This document shows positions 29,393 to 38,201 of a DNA stretch of 61,779 nt, one piece after another (within the stretch, counting starts at the first letter, position 1; every line of letters starts with the position of its first letter). The notes below the pieces were generated by a model. The model saw only the letters and a program-made list of their open reading frames with translations, ran no database searches and was not told where the DNA came from. The stretch lies in NCBI GenBank assembly GCA_945290265.1, contig CALYQW010000020.1, forward strand, positions 1 to 61,779. Direction: 5' to 3'. Made by a program: the position numbers and the translations under genes. Source of the stretch: an uncultured Erwinia sp. (GTDB taxonomy: Bacteria > Pseudomonadota > Gammaproteobacteria > Enterobacterales > Enterobacteriaceae).

Positions 29393-29440
29393 CTTACCTG
29401 GCCGGGGGGCATTGCAGTCCCGGATTTTAAAGGCCTGGGA

Positions 29441-29550
29441 AAAAGCCAGGTCAACGGCTTTCCCCACCCTGGCCCGTGGACTGGCGACAAGGGGACTTCA
29501 GTACACAGGCGCAAAGTCCCCTTGACTCCGTGTCTTGCAGGCTCCCTGCT
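29441..29550 (-). repeat. Multi-hairpin dispersed repeat, partial copy D
   Basis: Read on the minus strand it contains the 3' half of the element: an 11-base-pair stem CAAGGGGACTT/AAGTCCCCTTG, then CGCCAGTCCACGG and GTTGACCTGG. The 5' half is missing. It lies between the convergent ends of opgD and the LysR pseudogene. Confidence 0.75.
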
Positions 29551-29579
29551 TAACCGCAGGGTGAAGCAGATTTTGGGCA

Positions 29580-29695
29580 CACTGCTGGCCGCAATATGAT
29601 GAAAATAACCAATACCCAGTGGGTTTTCCGGCACGGTCTGCCACTGAATTTCTTCAACCTGCGCGTTAGCGACATTAACCGGTTAACGTCCCTTT
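29580..29695 (-). pseudogene. Possible coding remnant of unknown family
   Basis: One minus-strand frame reads VNVANAQVEEIQWQTVPENP and continues PLGIGYFHHIAASSVPK before running into the repeat. It has protein-like composition but no start or end. It may be the stump of a deleted gene. I do not recognise the family; this is weak. Confidence 0.2.
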
Positions 29696-29719
29696 TCCGG
29701 ACTCGGTGCGTGTCGCCAG

Positions 29720-30618
29720 TCAGCTATCCAGCGCGTTCGGCATGGAAAATGCGCTGACTATTCGCTGGCGCAGATCGGGGATAATAGCATGTAACGGACT
29801 GTGCGGATTGAGATACAGCCACATCACCTGCTTTACAACCGGTTTCAGATCAGGCAGCGGGCATAAGATAAACTCACCATTATTCAGTTTGCCGGACAGC
29901 GCACGCAGCGACTCAAATCCGATCCCGCACCCCGATTCAACCGTTGCCACCAGTTGCGATACGCGGCTGTAAACGATTTTTTTTACCCCACTGGCAGCCA
30001 CTCCATTAATGGCAAACCACTGCTCCCAGTTCGCCATCCCGTGCTGGTTATACAGCAACGGGAACTGAAACTGATCGCTGACCTCTGTCATCCGCGCCGC
30101 CAGCGACGGATGGCAAAACGGGTAATAGGTATCCCCGCCCAGCGCGCTCAGAGTCTCACTGGCCTTAAGCAGCGCTTCTAACAGAATGGCCATATCCCAG
30201 TCGCCAGAGGGCGCTTCAGGCATCTCTTCCTTTGCCACCATTTCAATGGTCGCCGCATGGTCGCTGAGCAGCCCGAGCAGTTGCTGATTCAACAAAAACG
30301 AGTAGACGCCAGGCGGGGAAAAGATGTGCAGCGGCTGATCCTGGCTGAGACGGGCAATTTACTGCAATCCCTGAGCGAGGGTATCCAGCGCCTGCTCACC
30401 GTGACTGAACAGGTTCTCCCCGGCGGCAGTGAGCGTCACCTGATGTACGGCTCGCAGCAACAGGCTGCAGCTAATGCGCGCTTCCAACTTTTTTACCGTC
30501 TGTCTGATGGCGCTTACCGTCAGACAAAGCTGGCTGGCCGCTTTAGTAAACGAGCAATTCTCAGCCACTGCCATGAAATGCGCAACGAATTCAGCAGAAT
30601 AGCATCGTGTTTATCCAC
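29720..30618 (-). pseudogene. LysR-type regulator, inactivated (budR-like by position)
   Basis: A LysR-family frame with the N-terminal helix-turn-helix (SFTKAASQLCLTVSAIRQTV) and a full effector-binding domain ending AFSMPNALDS. It is broken twice. An in-frame TAA lies at 30359-30361, between QALDTLAQGLQ and IARLSQDQPLHIF. The N-terminus (GTG near 30618, then DKHDAILLNSLRI) joins FMAVAENCSF only if one T is restored near 30575-30578. It is divergent from a short-chain dehydrogenase pseudogene and aldC. This arrangement resembles BudR of acetoin/butanediol clusters, but the assignment is by context. Confidence 0.82.
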
Positions 30619-30699
30619 AGTTAACGCCCTGTTAAAAATGATTAATCGAGAACTTTCACTCTGGTTTCTAAGCTGAACTTCCATAATAAGGAGAACACG

Positions 30700-31451
30700 A
30701 TGACAACTTCAACATCACGTACTGCTATCATTACCGGGGGTTCCCGGGGAATAGGCCTTGCCATGGTTAAGGCGCTGGCCACCGATAATTATCAGGCGAT
30801 TATTGCCGATCTATAAGCGCCGGAGGCGGATGGCAGCCTGACAGCGCACAATGGACTACAACCGGTATTTGAACGCTGCGATCTGTCCGATGCTGCGCAG
30901 ATTAGATTGACGCGCTTCCCACAAAAGTGCGTCAGAACGTTGGCACAGTGGATATCGTGGTGAATAACACCGGAATTATCAGTAAAGGCGCCTTAACCGA
31001 CGTCTGTGACAGCGAGTGGCGCAGGGTTTTCAGCATTAACGTTGATACCGCCTTTATGCTGAGTAAAGCGGTGCTGCCAGCGATGGTTGCGCAACAGTGG
31101 GGACGGATTATCAATATTTCCTCGGTTGCCGCCCAAACCGGCGGCGGCTTTTTAGGTGATACCTGCTATGCAGCTACCAAAGGCGCGATCCTCGCACTGA
31201 CCAAAGGGATTGCCCGTGAATACGGTGGCGCGAATATTACCTGTAATGCCATCTGTCCGGGCTTTGTTACCACCCCGCTGACCGCCACCATGTCAGAAGA
31301 GCAGGTGAAAAAATCGCTGACAGCGATTCCGGCGGGTCGCCCGGCTGATGTGCAGGAAATTGCCGATGCGGTACTGTATCTGGCTGGCGAACACAACAAC
31401 TATATCAACGGCGTCACGCTAAATGTCGATGGCGGCCTGATACGTTATTAA
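30700..31451 (+). pseudogene. Short-chain dehydrogenase/reductase, inactivated (acetoin reductase-like by context)
   Basis: The ATG at 30700 follows AAGGAGAACACG. The N-terminus has the Rossmann motif TGGSRGIG, then TAA stops the frame at codon 39 (30814-30816). Translation in the same frame still looks like an SDR up to 30898. There a five-base tandem duplication (AGATT twice, 30899-30908) shifts the frame. The remainder has NNTG, the catalytic Ser in NISSV, YAATK with Tyr and Lys, and the end NVDGGLIRY. Two independent lesions make loss of function clear. Its neighbours suggest an acetoin/butanediol reductase (BudC-like). Confidence 0.88.
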
Positions 31452-31461
31452 GGAAGCGATT

Positions 31462-32163
31462 ATGAGTAAAATTGTTCAGTTTTCTACCATTGGAGCCCTG
31501 ATGGCAGGCCACTTTCGCGGCGAGTGCTGCCTGGAAGATATCAACCATCCGCGTGCTTTCGGCGTTGGCTGTTCAGCCGAACTGAATGGCGAGCTGACAA
31601 TTGCCGAGGGCCAGTTCTGGGAAGCCACCGCCGGTACGGCGTTGCATAATCTCGATCAGCAGAGCAAAGTGCCATTTATTCAGCTGACCGAGTTCATTCC
31701 GCAGCGGGCCGTAGATGTGGAAAACATCAGCCAACTGAATGCAGAGCAGCTGCTGGAACAGCAGATTGACAAACAGAATGTGTTTGTGGCGGTGTGTATT
31801 GAAGCCACGTTTGAAGAGATGATAATCCGTCGCCCACAGCCTGACAACGGTAAGCAGCGGGGTATTACTGAGGTAGCCGGTGCGCAGCAGGTGGATACTC
31901 ATCACAATATTCAGGGACGCCTGATTGGCTTTTGGACCCCGGAGCTGTTTGGGCGGGTTTCAGTGCCGGGTTTCCACTTCCACTTTCTTAATTACGCAAG
32001 CGATATCAGCGGGCATGTGCTGGAGTATCGCGCCAGCCGGGCACAGCTGAGTTTTGAAGAAAAGCCCACCATCGAAATTACTAACCCCACCAGCCAGAGC
32101 TATAAAGAACTTATTATTGATGTGGCAAAGCTCGATCGTTTGATTTCACAGGTTGAAAAATAG
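31462..32163 (+). CDS. Alpha-acetolactate decarboxylase
   Basis: 233 residues. It converts 2-acetolactate to (R)-acetoin in the neutral, 2,3-butanediol branch of pyruvate metabolism. The zinc ligands are H172, H174 and H185 (GFHFHFLNYASDISGH), with the same 2 and 11 spacing as in the Brevibacillus enzyme. Other family blocks are FGVGCSAELNGEL and GRLIGFWTPELF. There is no signal peptide. It begins 10 bases after the SDR pseudogene with AAGGAAG before the ATG, so it belonged to the same operon. No acetolactate synthase (budB) gene is nearby. It is the only intact gene of this cluster; symbols budA and aldC are both used for the family. Confidence 0.88.
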   Translation: MSKIVQFSTIGALMAGHFRGECCLEDINHPRAFGVGCSAELNGELTIAEGQFWEATAGTALHNLDQQSKVPFIQLTEFIPQRAVDVENISQLNAEQLLEQQIDKQNVFVAVCIEATFEEMIIRRPQPDNGKQRGITEVAGAQQVDTHHNIQGRLIGFWTPELFGRVSVPGFHFHFLNYASDISGHVLEYRASRAQLSFEEKPTIEITNPTSQSYKELIIDVAKLDRLISQVEK

Positions 32164-32374
32164 CCCCGGGCGGACAAGCGATTTCCTTAGGACATGGCTT
32201 TGTAGCGAATAGCAGTGGAATCTGGCAATTCCACCGCTAACATTATGTCGAACAGCATCACTGGATGTGCCCTGATGACTCAGGTGCAGCAGTCATAACC
32301 GACAGGCTGTATGCTGCAGCACAAGCCCCGAACCGAATTAAGCCTGTTCAGCGCCCGGAGCGTTGACCTGTTTG

Positions 32375-33067
32375 TTACCACCCGGCAGAGAAGCCTGCCC
32401 CTGTTGCGATGTTGCCGGCTGAATCCCAGGATACATTCACCCGCATATTCGAATTCAGGGATGTCTTGAACTGGGTGCCTGCGGCCATCGCCTTACCATT
32501 ACTATAGTTACCTACGCCAATACCATAGGAAAAAGAATTCTCTGCTACATAGGGTATTGATGCTATTGCTGTGGTTCCGGCAATAGCCGCATTTAAACGA
32601 TTAGAGACCCGGTTTATCTTATCATCCAGTTTATTAAATTTAGTTTCCGTGGCTGAATAAAAATCGTTGAATTTATTATCGGTATAGTTATTTGCAGCGG
32701 ACAGCGTACGGGCTTCGCCGCTAACTCTTGCCTCGGATTCGGTCAGGATCTGGCCATCAGTGTAGCTATTAGCCGACGACAGCGTTCTGGCTTCACCGTT
32801 TTCCCGCGCCTGAGCCTCAGCGCTCATTTTACCATCGGTGTAGGTATTAGCGGACGACAGCGTACTGGCATCGCCGTTTTCCCGCGCCTGAGACTCGTCA
32901 CTCACCCTGGCGTCAATTTCTGCTTGCAAATCATCCACAGCAGCGCTGAGGTCATCGTTAAAACAAACATTAACGTAGAGCCCGGTACCGTTTTTGCAAT
33001 AATCAGTCGCTGCAAATAAATCCAGGCTAACCATTTGCAACAGAATAATAACTAGCACTTTTTTCAT
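32375..33067 (-). CDS. Short YadA-type trimeric autotransporter
   Basis: 230 residues. A signal peptide (MKKVLVIILLQMVSLDLFAA) leads to a short mature N-terminus with two Cys (C24, C35). Three 26-residue repeats follow (about 60-137), each of the form ARxxGEARTLSSANxYTDG, predicting a coiled-coil stalk. The end (about 150-230) is a YadA membrane anchor: NRLNAAIAGTTAIASIPY, GIGVGNYSNGKAMAAG and the final GAGFSAGW. Trimers form a 12-stranded outer-membrane barrel. No globular head domain is present. It is far shorter than typical adhesins, so binding may lie in the stalk or the Cys-bearing tip. It stands alone between aldC and degenerate sequence. Confidence 0.88.
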   Translation of the reverse strand: MKKVLVIILLQMVSLDLFAATDYCKNGTGLYVNVCFNDDLSAAVDDLQAEIDARVSDESQARENGDASTLSSANTYTDGKMSAEAQARENGEARTLSSANSYTDGQILTESEARVSGEARTLSAANNYTDNKFNDFYSATETKFNKLDDKINRVSNRLNAAIAGTTAIASIPYVAENSFSYGIGVGNYSNGKAMAAGTQFKTSLNSNMRVNVSWDSAGNIATGAGFSAGW

Positions 33068-33762
33068 GTTTTTAAAATATCCTTATAGATGACGTGTATT
33101 TCAATATCTTTTTGAAAAAATAAGGTTTTTGCTGCCAAAATCAAACCGCAAAGGGTGAATTTCGAACAGAAAATTTACCTCCTAAGATTTCACTTATTCA
33201 TCTCCGATCCCTGGTCAGGATTTAGCCAGATCACCCCCTTACTTATCACAAATTTTAATGTTACGTGCTTTAATGACTGCTTTTGCTTTCCAGAAATCAG
33301 GCAAACGTAACAGTCGCTTGCAATCTATTTTAATACATTTCGGGAGAGTTATAAATATTTTTCGTCAGTGTTATTATCACGGTAAAACCGACCTTTTACT
33401 TTTATCGTTCTTCTTTATATGGCCAGACGTTCAGAATCACAGATTGCCGGATAAGGGAAAAATAAATGTAACAACGTGAAGGATTGCGATCGCCGTGTAT
33501 CATTTACTTCTCTATACCTTTCGCCAGGCAGATAATAAGGGGCATAGGTATATACGATCGTCAGGCGAGAGACGGCATTGACATAACCGGTTTTGCCGTG
33601 GCTGAAGAAATGAATCTGAATCTCATTACTGGTTACTTCATGATGGCACAGGTAACCAATGCTTTCCTGTAGCCACTTACGGAAGGGATGGCCCCGCGAG
33701 ACCATTTGAGAATCGATTGACCTGGTCACAAAACCTGATAAGGCCGTGGTGGCTTCAGTCAC
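33068..33762. other. Region upstream of the autotransporter without a supported gene
   Basis: The left part is AT-rich and should contain the autotransporter promoter. A minus-strand frame at 33415-33762 follows the small ORF at 33763-33903 in the same frame after a TGA stop, so it may be its decayed continuation. It has no recognisable family. Confidence 0.4.
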
Positions 33763-33903
33763 TCAGTTACGCGCAACCTCCTCGCCGATCTTCAGACCGT
33801 TTTCTTCGGTGTGACCAGACATGCGCACCATATCGAACTGGCGGGATTTAATTTCGTGCAGAGACAAATATGCTGTTTCGGAAAGCCAGACGGGTTTAGG
33901 CAT
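33763..33903 (-). CDS. Small ORF (46 aa) in degenerate region, unknown
   Basis: The ORF starts MPKPVWLSETAYLSLHEIK and is preceded by GGGAGGTTAC, a strong ribosome site. It ends at TGA 33763-33765. The sequence beyond continues open in the same frame, so the gene may originally have been longer. Upstream there are disrupted coding-like fragments. I do not recognise it; it may be a relic of an integrated element. Confidence 0.35.
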   Translation of the reverse strand: MPKPVWLSETAYLSLHEIKSRQFDMVRMSGHTEENGLKIGEEVARN

Positions 33904-34160
33904 GTAACCTCCCTGTTTCAGCTTGTCGCGTCCAACCTCTCCAACGCGTCTTCGGAGGGCATCTTAGAATTGTTTTCAAAGTCCTGTTTACAGCGCATCC
34001 TGCTGACGCCGGTACTCACGTTCACCAATTTCAGCCTGTCGTTCGGCAGCAGTCTGGCCAAAAACTTCAGCAGTCCCATTTTTTTACGTACACGCCGCCT
34101 TCGAAAAGTTCAGGTTTTCCCGGCCTTCGCGAACGGTTTTCTGCGACATTGCGGTTGTCA
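33904..34160 (-). pseudogene. Degenerate coding-like fragments
   Basis: Minus-strand frames read MSQKTVREGRENLNFSKAA, then in another frame FGQTAAERQAEIGEREYRRQ ending at a stop, then DALRRRVGEVGRDKLKQGGY running into the start of the next ORF. The pieces look like one or two genes broken by frameshifts and stops. The family is unknown to me. Confidence 0.35.
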
Positions 34161-34604
34161 TAGACTACTTCAGGGATGCCTCTTCACAGGTCTGTGAACC
34201 TGTTCAAAAGTGAATTGTGGAAAGGTCAAGTGTCATTCACTTCAGAGGGACTGGTTCTCTGACGTCCGGGTACCCACTGTAACAGACTGATGCCGCATCA
34301 GCAGATGAATAATTATGCTGATGCTCAAGCGTATTCACACCTGTTAAGCCGTAATCAATACTCGGAAGTGACTGACAGCAGAGTAAAATTTAAGCAGTGA
34401 CCCAGTGGTAAGCAACAAGTTTGGTATAAATTTGTACCCTATCCCGCCCACGTCCATGTCCATGTCCATGTCCATGTCCATGTCCACGCCCATAGTGTGA
34501 CCAGGCATGAGTACCTTTATATCGTATGATTAAATAATCCAAACTGAAAATAATATTTATCTACAATTTTATGGGTTAGTCTACTACCTTATCTAAGGAA
34601 CTTT
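34161..34604. other. Region upstream of the Nudix gene without a supported gene
   Basis: About 440 bases, becoming AT-rich towards the right end, where the Nudix promoter is expected. It includes the hexamer repeat described separately. No gene is seen. Confidence 0.5.
34452..34487. repeat. Hexanucleotide tandem repeat (GTCCAT)x5 plus one variant unit
   Basis: Five perfect GTCCAT units and a final GTCCAC, in non-coding sequence about 118 bases before the Nudix gene. Confidence 0.93.
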
Positions 34605-35060
34605 ATGCGCACGCGTCCATCATCCCGGCTGATCGTTCTTTCGCCGGAAAACCAGATCCTGCTGTTTAAATTCAGTCATAAAAATGATGCGCTGGATGGC
34701 AAATCATATTGGGCAACGCCCGGTGGTAGTCTGGAAGCCAATGAATCTTTTGAGCAGGCCGCGTTACGCGAGTTATATGAAGAAACTGGATTAACCGAAA
34801 AATCCGCAGGTCCTCAGGTTGCATCCAGCACCTTTACCATGATGTTGCCAGACGGCGAAAACGTGCTGGCTGATGAACGTTTCTTTCTTATCCATGCCGG
34901 GGGAGCGGATATCGATATCACCGGCTGGAGTGATAACGAGAAGAAAACCATCCGCGAGCATCGCTGGTGGACGCTGGAAGAGCTGAGAAACAGTAGTGAA
35001 GCCATTTTTCCTGGTGATTTGCTTATCAGGGTGGTGGGTGAGCGGTTGACCAACCCGTAG
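34605..35060 (+). CDS. Nudix hydrolase
   Basis: 151 residues. The Nudix box runs from G41 to L63 and satisfies GX5EX7REUXEEXGU (E47, R55, E56, E59, E60, G62), which binds the metal and hydrolyses a nucleoside diphosphate linked to X. The domain fills the protein. No extra domain indicates the substrate, so the reaction is not assigned beyond the superfamily. The ATG at 34605 follows AAGGAACTTT. It is surrounded by unrelated accessory genes. Confidence 0.88.
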   Translation: MRTRPSSRLIVLSPENQILLFKFSHKNDALDGKSYWATPGGSLEANESFEQAALRELYEETGLTEKSAGPQVASSTFTMMLPDGENVLADERFFLIHAGGADIDITGWSDNEKKTIREHRWWTLEELRNSSEAIFPGDLLIRVVGERLTNP

Positions 35061-35147
35061 AAACGACTTTAACGTACAAGACTAAGGTTGTAGGGTCTGA
35101 AAAAAACTCTATATCATGAGTAACAATCGACAATTAATGGAGGAGTT

Positions 35148-35318
35148 ATGCAATCATCTCACAATACTACTGACTTCACGACTGGCGATCAGGTTCATGC
35201 GGCGTTGTTACGTAAGCTGAAAACCGCGTCGGCCATCATTACCAGAAGCAATCTTGATAGCGGTGAGTACGTTATATCAAGGCAGACCAGTTCCGGCCAG
35301 CGTAGTAGCCGAGTTTGA
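35148..35318 (+). CDS. Small ORF (56 aa), unknown
   Basis: The ORF begins MQSSHNTTDFTTGDQVHAAL and ends SGQRSSRV with TGA at 35316-35318. The ribosome site GGAGGAG is excellent. It is soluble, Ser/Thr-rich, with no membrane segment or known motif. It may be a genuine small protein or the start of a truncated gene; the following 200 bases show no continuation. Confidence 0.38.
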   Translation: MQSSHNTTDFTTGDQVHAALLRKLKTASAIITRSNLDSGEYVISRQTSSGQRSSRV

Positions 35319-35547
35319 AGCAGAAGCCACTTGAAGGACAGCTGACCGATTCTGTCAGGCGTTAGCGCCGTTCAGGGTTGTGGCAATAAGCCACATAAAT
35401 CCAGATCTTAGAGCCAGTTAGGCTCGAAAGGGATAATTTGCTACCTGCCAGCACATCTTTTCTGAACTGAAGCGATTTACCAAATCCCCTCATTGCAATG
35501 GACGTAGTAAAACAATCTCAATAACAGGCCATTCTTCACACTCCAAC
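35319..35547. other. Intergenic sequence, nothing recognised
   Basis: About 230 bases between the small ORF and the convergent immunity-lipoprotein gene. No gene or clear terminator is seen. Confidence 0.4.
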
Positions 35548-35967
35548 TCAGCGCGTTATTTCACTATCATTAAGTGGTATATTTTTAACCCCTCCATCCG
35601 AGAACTCAATCCCCGTAACAACACTTCTGGCTGGTAACGCCCGATCGCCAGGCACGTTAAGAATATACTGGACAATATACTGCCCCTTCTCCGGGAAGCG
35701 GTGAAATTTGGGGGAGATACACAGCCTGTTATTTTTTACTGTTAAGTCCGGTGACTCTGTTACGGACAAATTTTTTGGCTCCGTTCCTCTGGGATTAATG
35801 GCGATCAGTGAAGGCTGGTAGTTACCAGTATTTGGAACGGCAAAACAAATATCTGCCCCTATTTTACTGACAGTAGTGGTTTCATCGGCTTTTAATCTGT
35901 CACCCGACCCTGGGCAACCGCTCAGAAAAAATATGGAGCTAACAATTAAGATAATGTCCTTTTTCAT
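35548..35967 (-). CDS. Small lipoprotein, probable immunity protein of the adjacent metallopeptidase effector
   Basis: 139 residues beginning at ATG 35967 (MKKDIILIV). The lipobox is LSGC with C18 lipidated, so the mature protein is membrane-anchored in the periplasm. The rest is a beta-rich domain (ICFAVPNTGNYQPSLIAINP, and C-terminal GIEFSDG). It resembles lipoproteins that are annotated as putative type VI secretion immunity proteins beside small Rhs-like metallopeptidases. The start lies 2 bases after the effector stop, so the two are translationally linked. An in-frame ATG 12 bases upstream (35979) overlaps the effector end. Role is inferred from context and family likeness. Confidence 0.7.
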   Translation of the reverse strand: MKKDIILIVSSIFFLSGCPGSGDRLKADETTTVSKIGADICFAVPNTGNYQPSLIAINPRGTEPKNLSVTESPDLTVKNNRLCISPKFHRFPEKGQYIVQYILNVPGDRALPARSVVTGIEFSDGGVKNIPLNDSEITR

Positions 35968-35969
35968 TA

Positions 35970-36525
35970 TTACCCCCATGGAAAGTACTGCATCGCTTCC
36001 CGATATTTTTGTCTGATAACCACTTTGTTACGTTCACCATCCGGCGTAATATCGTCTCTTCGTCTGAGTATCAGCCATAACGAATAACCATAATTATTCA
36101 GTATAAAATAATCTGCTATGATGTGAGCCTGTTGTTCCATTCGATAGTGGTTTAAAGGGCGGCCATCCAGCCTGTAACGATAACTGACAGCAAAACTTAC
36201 TAACCCCTCTTATGATGAAATTCATCCCCCTTTTACGCTGCCATACATGACTCATCTCATGAATATAAATATGTCTGGCAGGATAATCGGCCAAAGAAAA
36301 ATCCTCCCTGTACCAATGCCTGAAATACAACTCTCCATTCAGTGTCATCGCGGTATCTTTGTTTTGCAACCCAAAAGGCAAATAGCTTCCATGATGAATC
36401 CATAATTTTTGGTATTGAATCGCTTCGCCAAAAACCGTTCTCGCAATCCCTATTCCACATGGGTGAGTTGTCGAAGACTTTTTTCCTTTTGTTCCCTCAT
36501 ATCTATTCCTTTTTATATATTTCAC
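35970..36525 (-). pseudogene. HExxH metallopeptidase, probable secreted effector, frameshifted
   Basis: The N-terminal frame (107 residues used) has RTVFGEAIQYQKLWIH, YLPFGLQNKDTAMTLNG and the zinc motif HEMSH (H89, E90, H93) in IYIHEMSHVWQ. After RG the family sequence continues in another frame: LVSFAVSYRYRLDGRPLNHY, then RMEQQAHIIADYF, and ends YFPWG with TAA at 35970-35972. An extra G in the GGGG run (36204-36207 as CCCC on the plus strand) explains the shift. Repaired, the product would be 184 residues. The lost part includes the EQQA segment, a candidate third zinc ligand. Similar small proteins are annotated as Rhs/type VI effectors. A sequencing error is possible. Confidence 0.75.
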
Positions 36526-36676
36526 AGGATGAAATTTTCATCCTCCTGATAAACTCAAATCACCTAAGGTTTAGCGAAGATAGCATGATGGGACTCTGCG
36601 GAAAACGGAAAGACTGAGTGCATCATGGATGACAAATAATCATTTAGCTTTGTTCTGTCTCAAATTTTACAGGCAA

Positions 36677-36710
36677 TAAAAAATCCGGCCACCCAAAGGT
36701 GACCGGTTTT
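36677..36710 (-). terminator. Intrinsic terminator of the nuo operon
   Basis: An imperfect CCGGCCACC/GGTGACCGG stem with an A-run on the left (T-run on the minus strand) lies about 30 bases after the nuoN stop. Confidence 0.85.
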
Positions 36711-36737
36711 CCCGTAGCGTTAATCCAGCAAACCGAA

Positions 36738-38195
36738 TTACATTAGCGGCAGTGCCAGTTTAACCAGGCTGATTAGCGGCTGCGGGTAAACTCCCAGCGC
36801 CAGCACAATCACTGCCGACAGCAGTAGCACAACGCCGCCAGCGGTAAACGCCCAGTTATCCTGGCTGTCACGCTGTGGCAGCTCTGGTGGTGACAGATAC
36901 AGGCTGACGGTCATACGCAGATAGTAGTATAAACCAATGGCACTACCGACAATCACCGCGCCGGTCAGCCACCACTGGTGTGCTTCCACGCCCGAGGCCA
37001 GTACAAAGAACTTACCGATAAAGCCCAGAGTCATCGGAATACCGGCCAGTGACAGCATCATAATGGTCATTACTGCCGCCAGAATCGGACGGTGCCAGAA
37101 CAGACCACGGTAGGAGTACAGCGATTCGGCATCGGCACCACGGTACGGACTGGACATCAGGCTGACCACGCCGAACGCGCCGAGGCTGCTGAACAGGTAA
37201 CCGGCGAGGTAAATACCCACGGTTTCCATCGGCAAATCGTGCTGCTGCAATGCCACCAGCGCCACCAGCAGATAACCGAGGTGGGCAATAGAGGAGTAAC
37301 CCAGCATACGTTTGATATTGCTCTGGGTGAGCGCCATCAGGTTACCGAACAGCATCGAGGCGATAGCAATCAGCCCCAGTACCGCCCTGACCCCTTCACT
37401 GTCGGCCATTGGCGCATACAGGAACAGACGCATCAGCACCGCAAAGATGGCGATTTTACTGGCGGTTGCCAGGAACGCCGATACCGGTGCCGGCGCGCCC
37501 TGGTAAACGTCCGGGGTCCACAGATGGAATGGCACCAGCGACAGCTTAAAGCCAAAGCCGACAATTATCAGACCCAGACCAGCCAGCAGCAGCGGCTGCT
37601 GCAGTAAGCCGTCATTCAGGCTCTGCCCCAGCTCGCTAAAGCCCAGGTTGCCGGAGTCAGCGTAAATCAGCGCCATACCGAACAGCAGGAACGATGAGGC
37701 CGCCGCCGACAGAATGGTGTACTTAATCGCCGCTTCCAGCGAACGCTTCTGCTGGAAGGCGTAGCCGACCAGACCAAACAGCGGCAGCGAAATCAGTTCA
37801 ATCCCGAGGAACAGCGAGGCCAGATGGTTGGCGCTGGCCAGCAGGATGCCCCCCATCGCGGCAATCAGTACCAGCAGATAGAACTCTTCGCGGTTGTCCG
37901 GGTAGGTAGCCAGCCACGGATAGGCAAAGGTACAGGTGGCCAGGCTGGCAAGGATCACCAGGCCGGTATAGAACATCGAATAGTGATCCACCCGCATCAG
38001 CGGGGTCACGTCCATCGCGCCCGCCTGGCCGACAAACCACAGGGAAAGCAGCGCCAGATTAAGCCCGATAACCGCCAGCGTCGCATTGACGAAGTGGTTG
38101 CGCCGCCACGCAATGGACAGCATCACAACCACCACCGTCAATCCGACGATCAGCAGCGGTGACAGCGCGATCAATTGTTGAGGAGTTATTGTCAT
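36738..38195 (-). CDS. nuoN: NADH:quinone oxidoreductase subunit N
   Basis: 485 residues with about 14 membrane helices. One of the three antiporter-like proton-pumping subunits of complex I. Key charged residues are the Glu in [18 protein letters not shown] and the Lys in [20 protein letters not shown], with a further Lys in [10 protein letters not shown]. Last gene of the operon, 6 bases after nuoM, with a terminator beyond it. Confidence 0.97.
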   Translation of the reverse strand: MTITPQQLIALSPLLIVGLTVVVVMLSIAWRRNHFVNATLAVIGLNLALLSLWFVGQAGAMDVTPLMRVDHYSMFYTGLVILASLATCTFAYPWLATYPDNREEFYLLVLIAAMGGILLASANHLASLFLGIELISLPLFGLVGYAFQQKRSLEAAIKYTILSAAASSFLLFGMALIYADSGNLGFSELGQSLNDGLLQQPLLLAGLGLIIVGFGFKLSLVPFHLWTPDVYQGAPAPVSAFLATASKIAIFAVLMRLFLYAPMADSEGVRAVLGLIAIASMLFGNLMALTQSNIKRMLGYSSIAHLGYLLVALVALQQHDLPMETVGIYLAGYLFSSLGAFGVVSLMSSPYRGADAESLYSYRGLFWHRPILAAVMTIMMLSLAGIPMTLGFIGKFFVLASGVEAHQWWLTGAVIVGSAIGLYYYLRMTVSLYLSPPELPQRDSQDNWAFTAGGVVLLLSAVIVLALGVYPQPLISLVKLALPLM

Positions 38196-38201
38196 GGCGA
38201 T

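Noticed and set aside
34452-34487. CRISPR array or replication iterons
   Set aside because: The unit is only six bases, there are no spacers, and no cas or rep genes are nearby. It is a simple tandem repeat.
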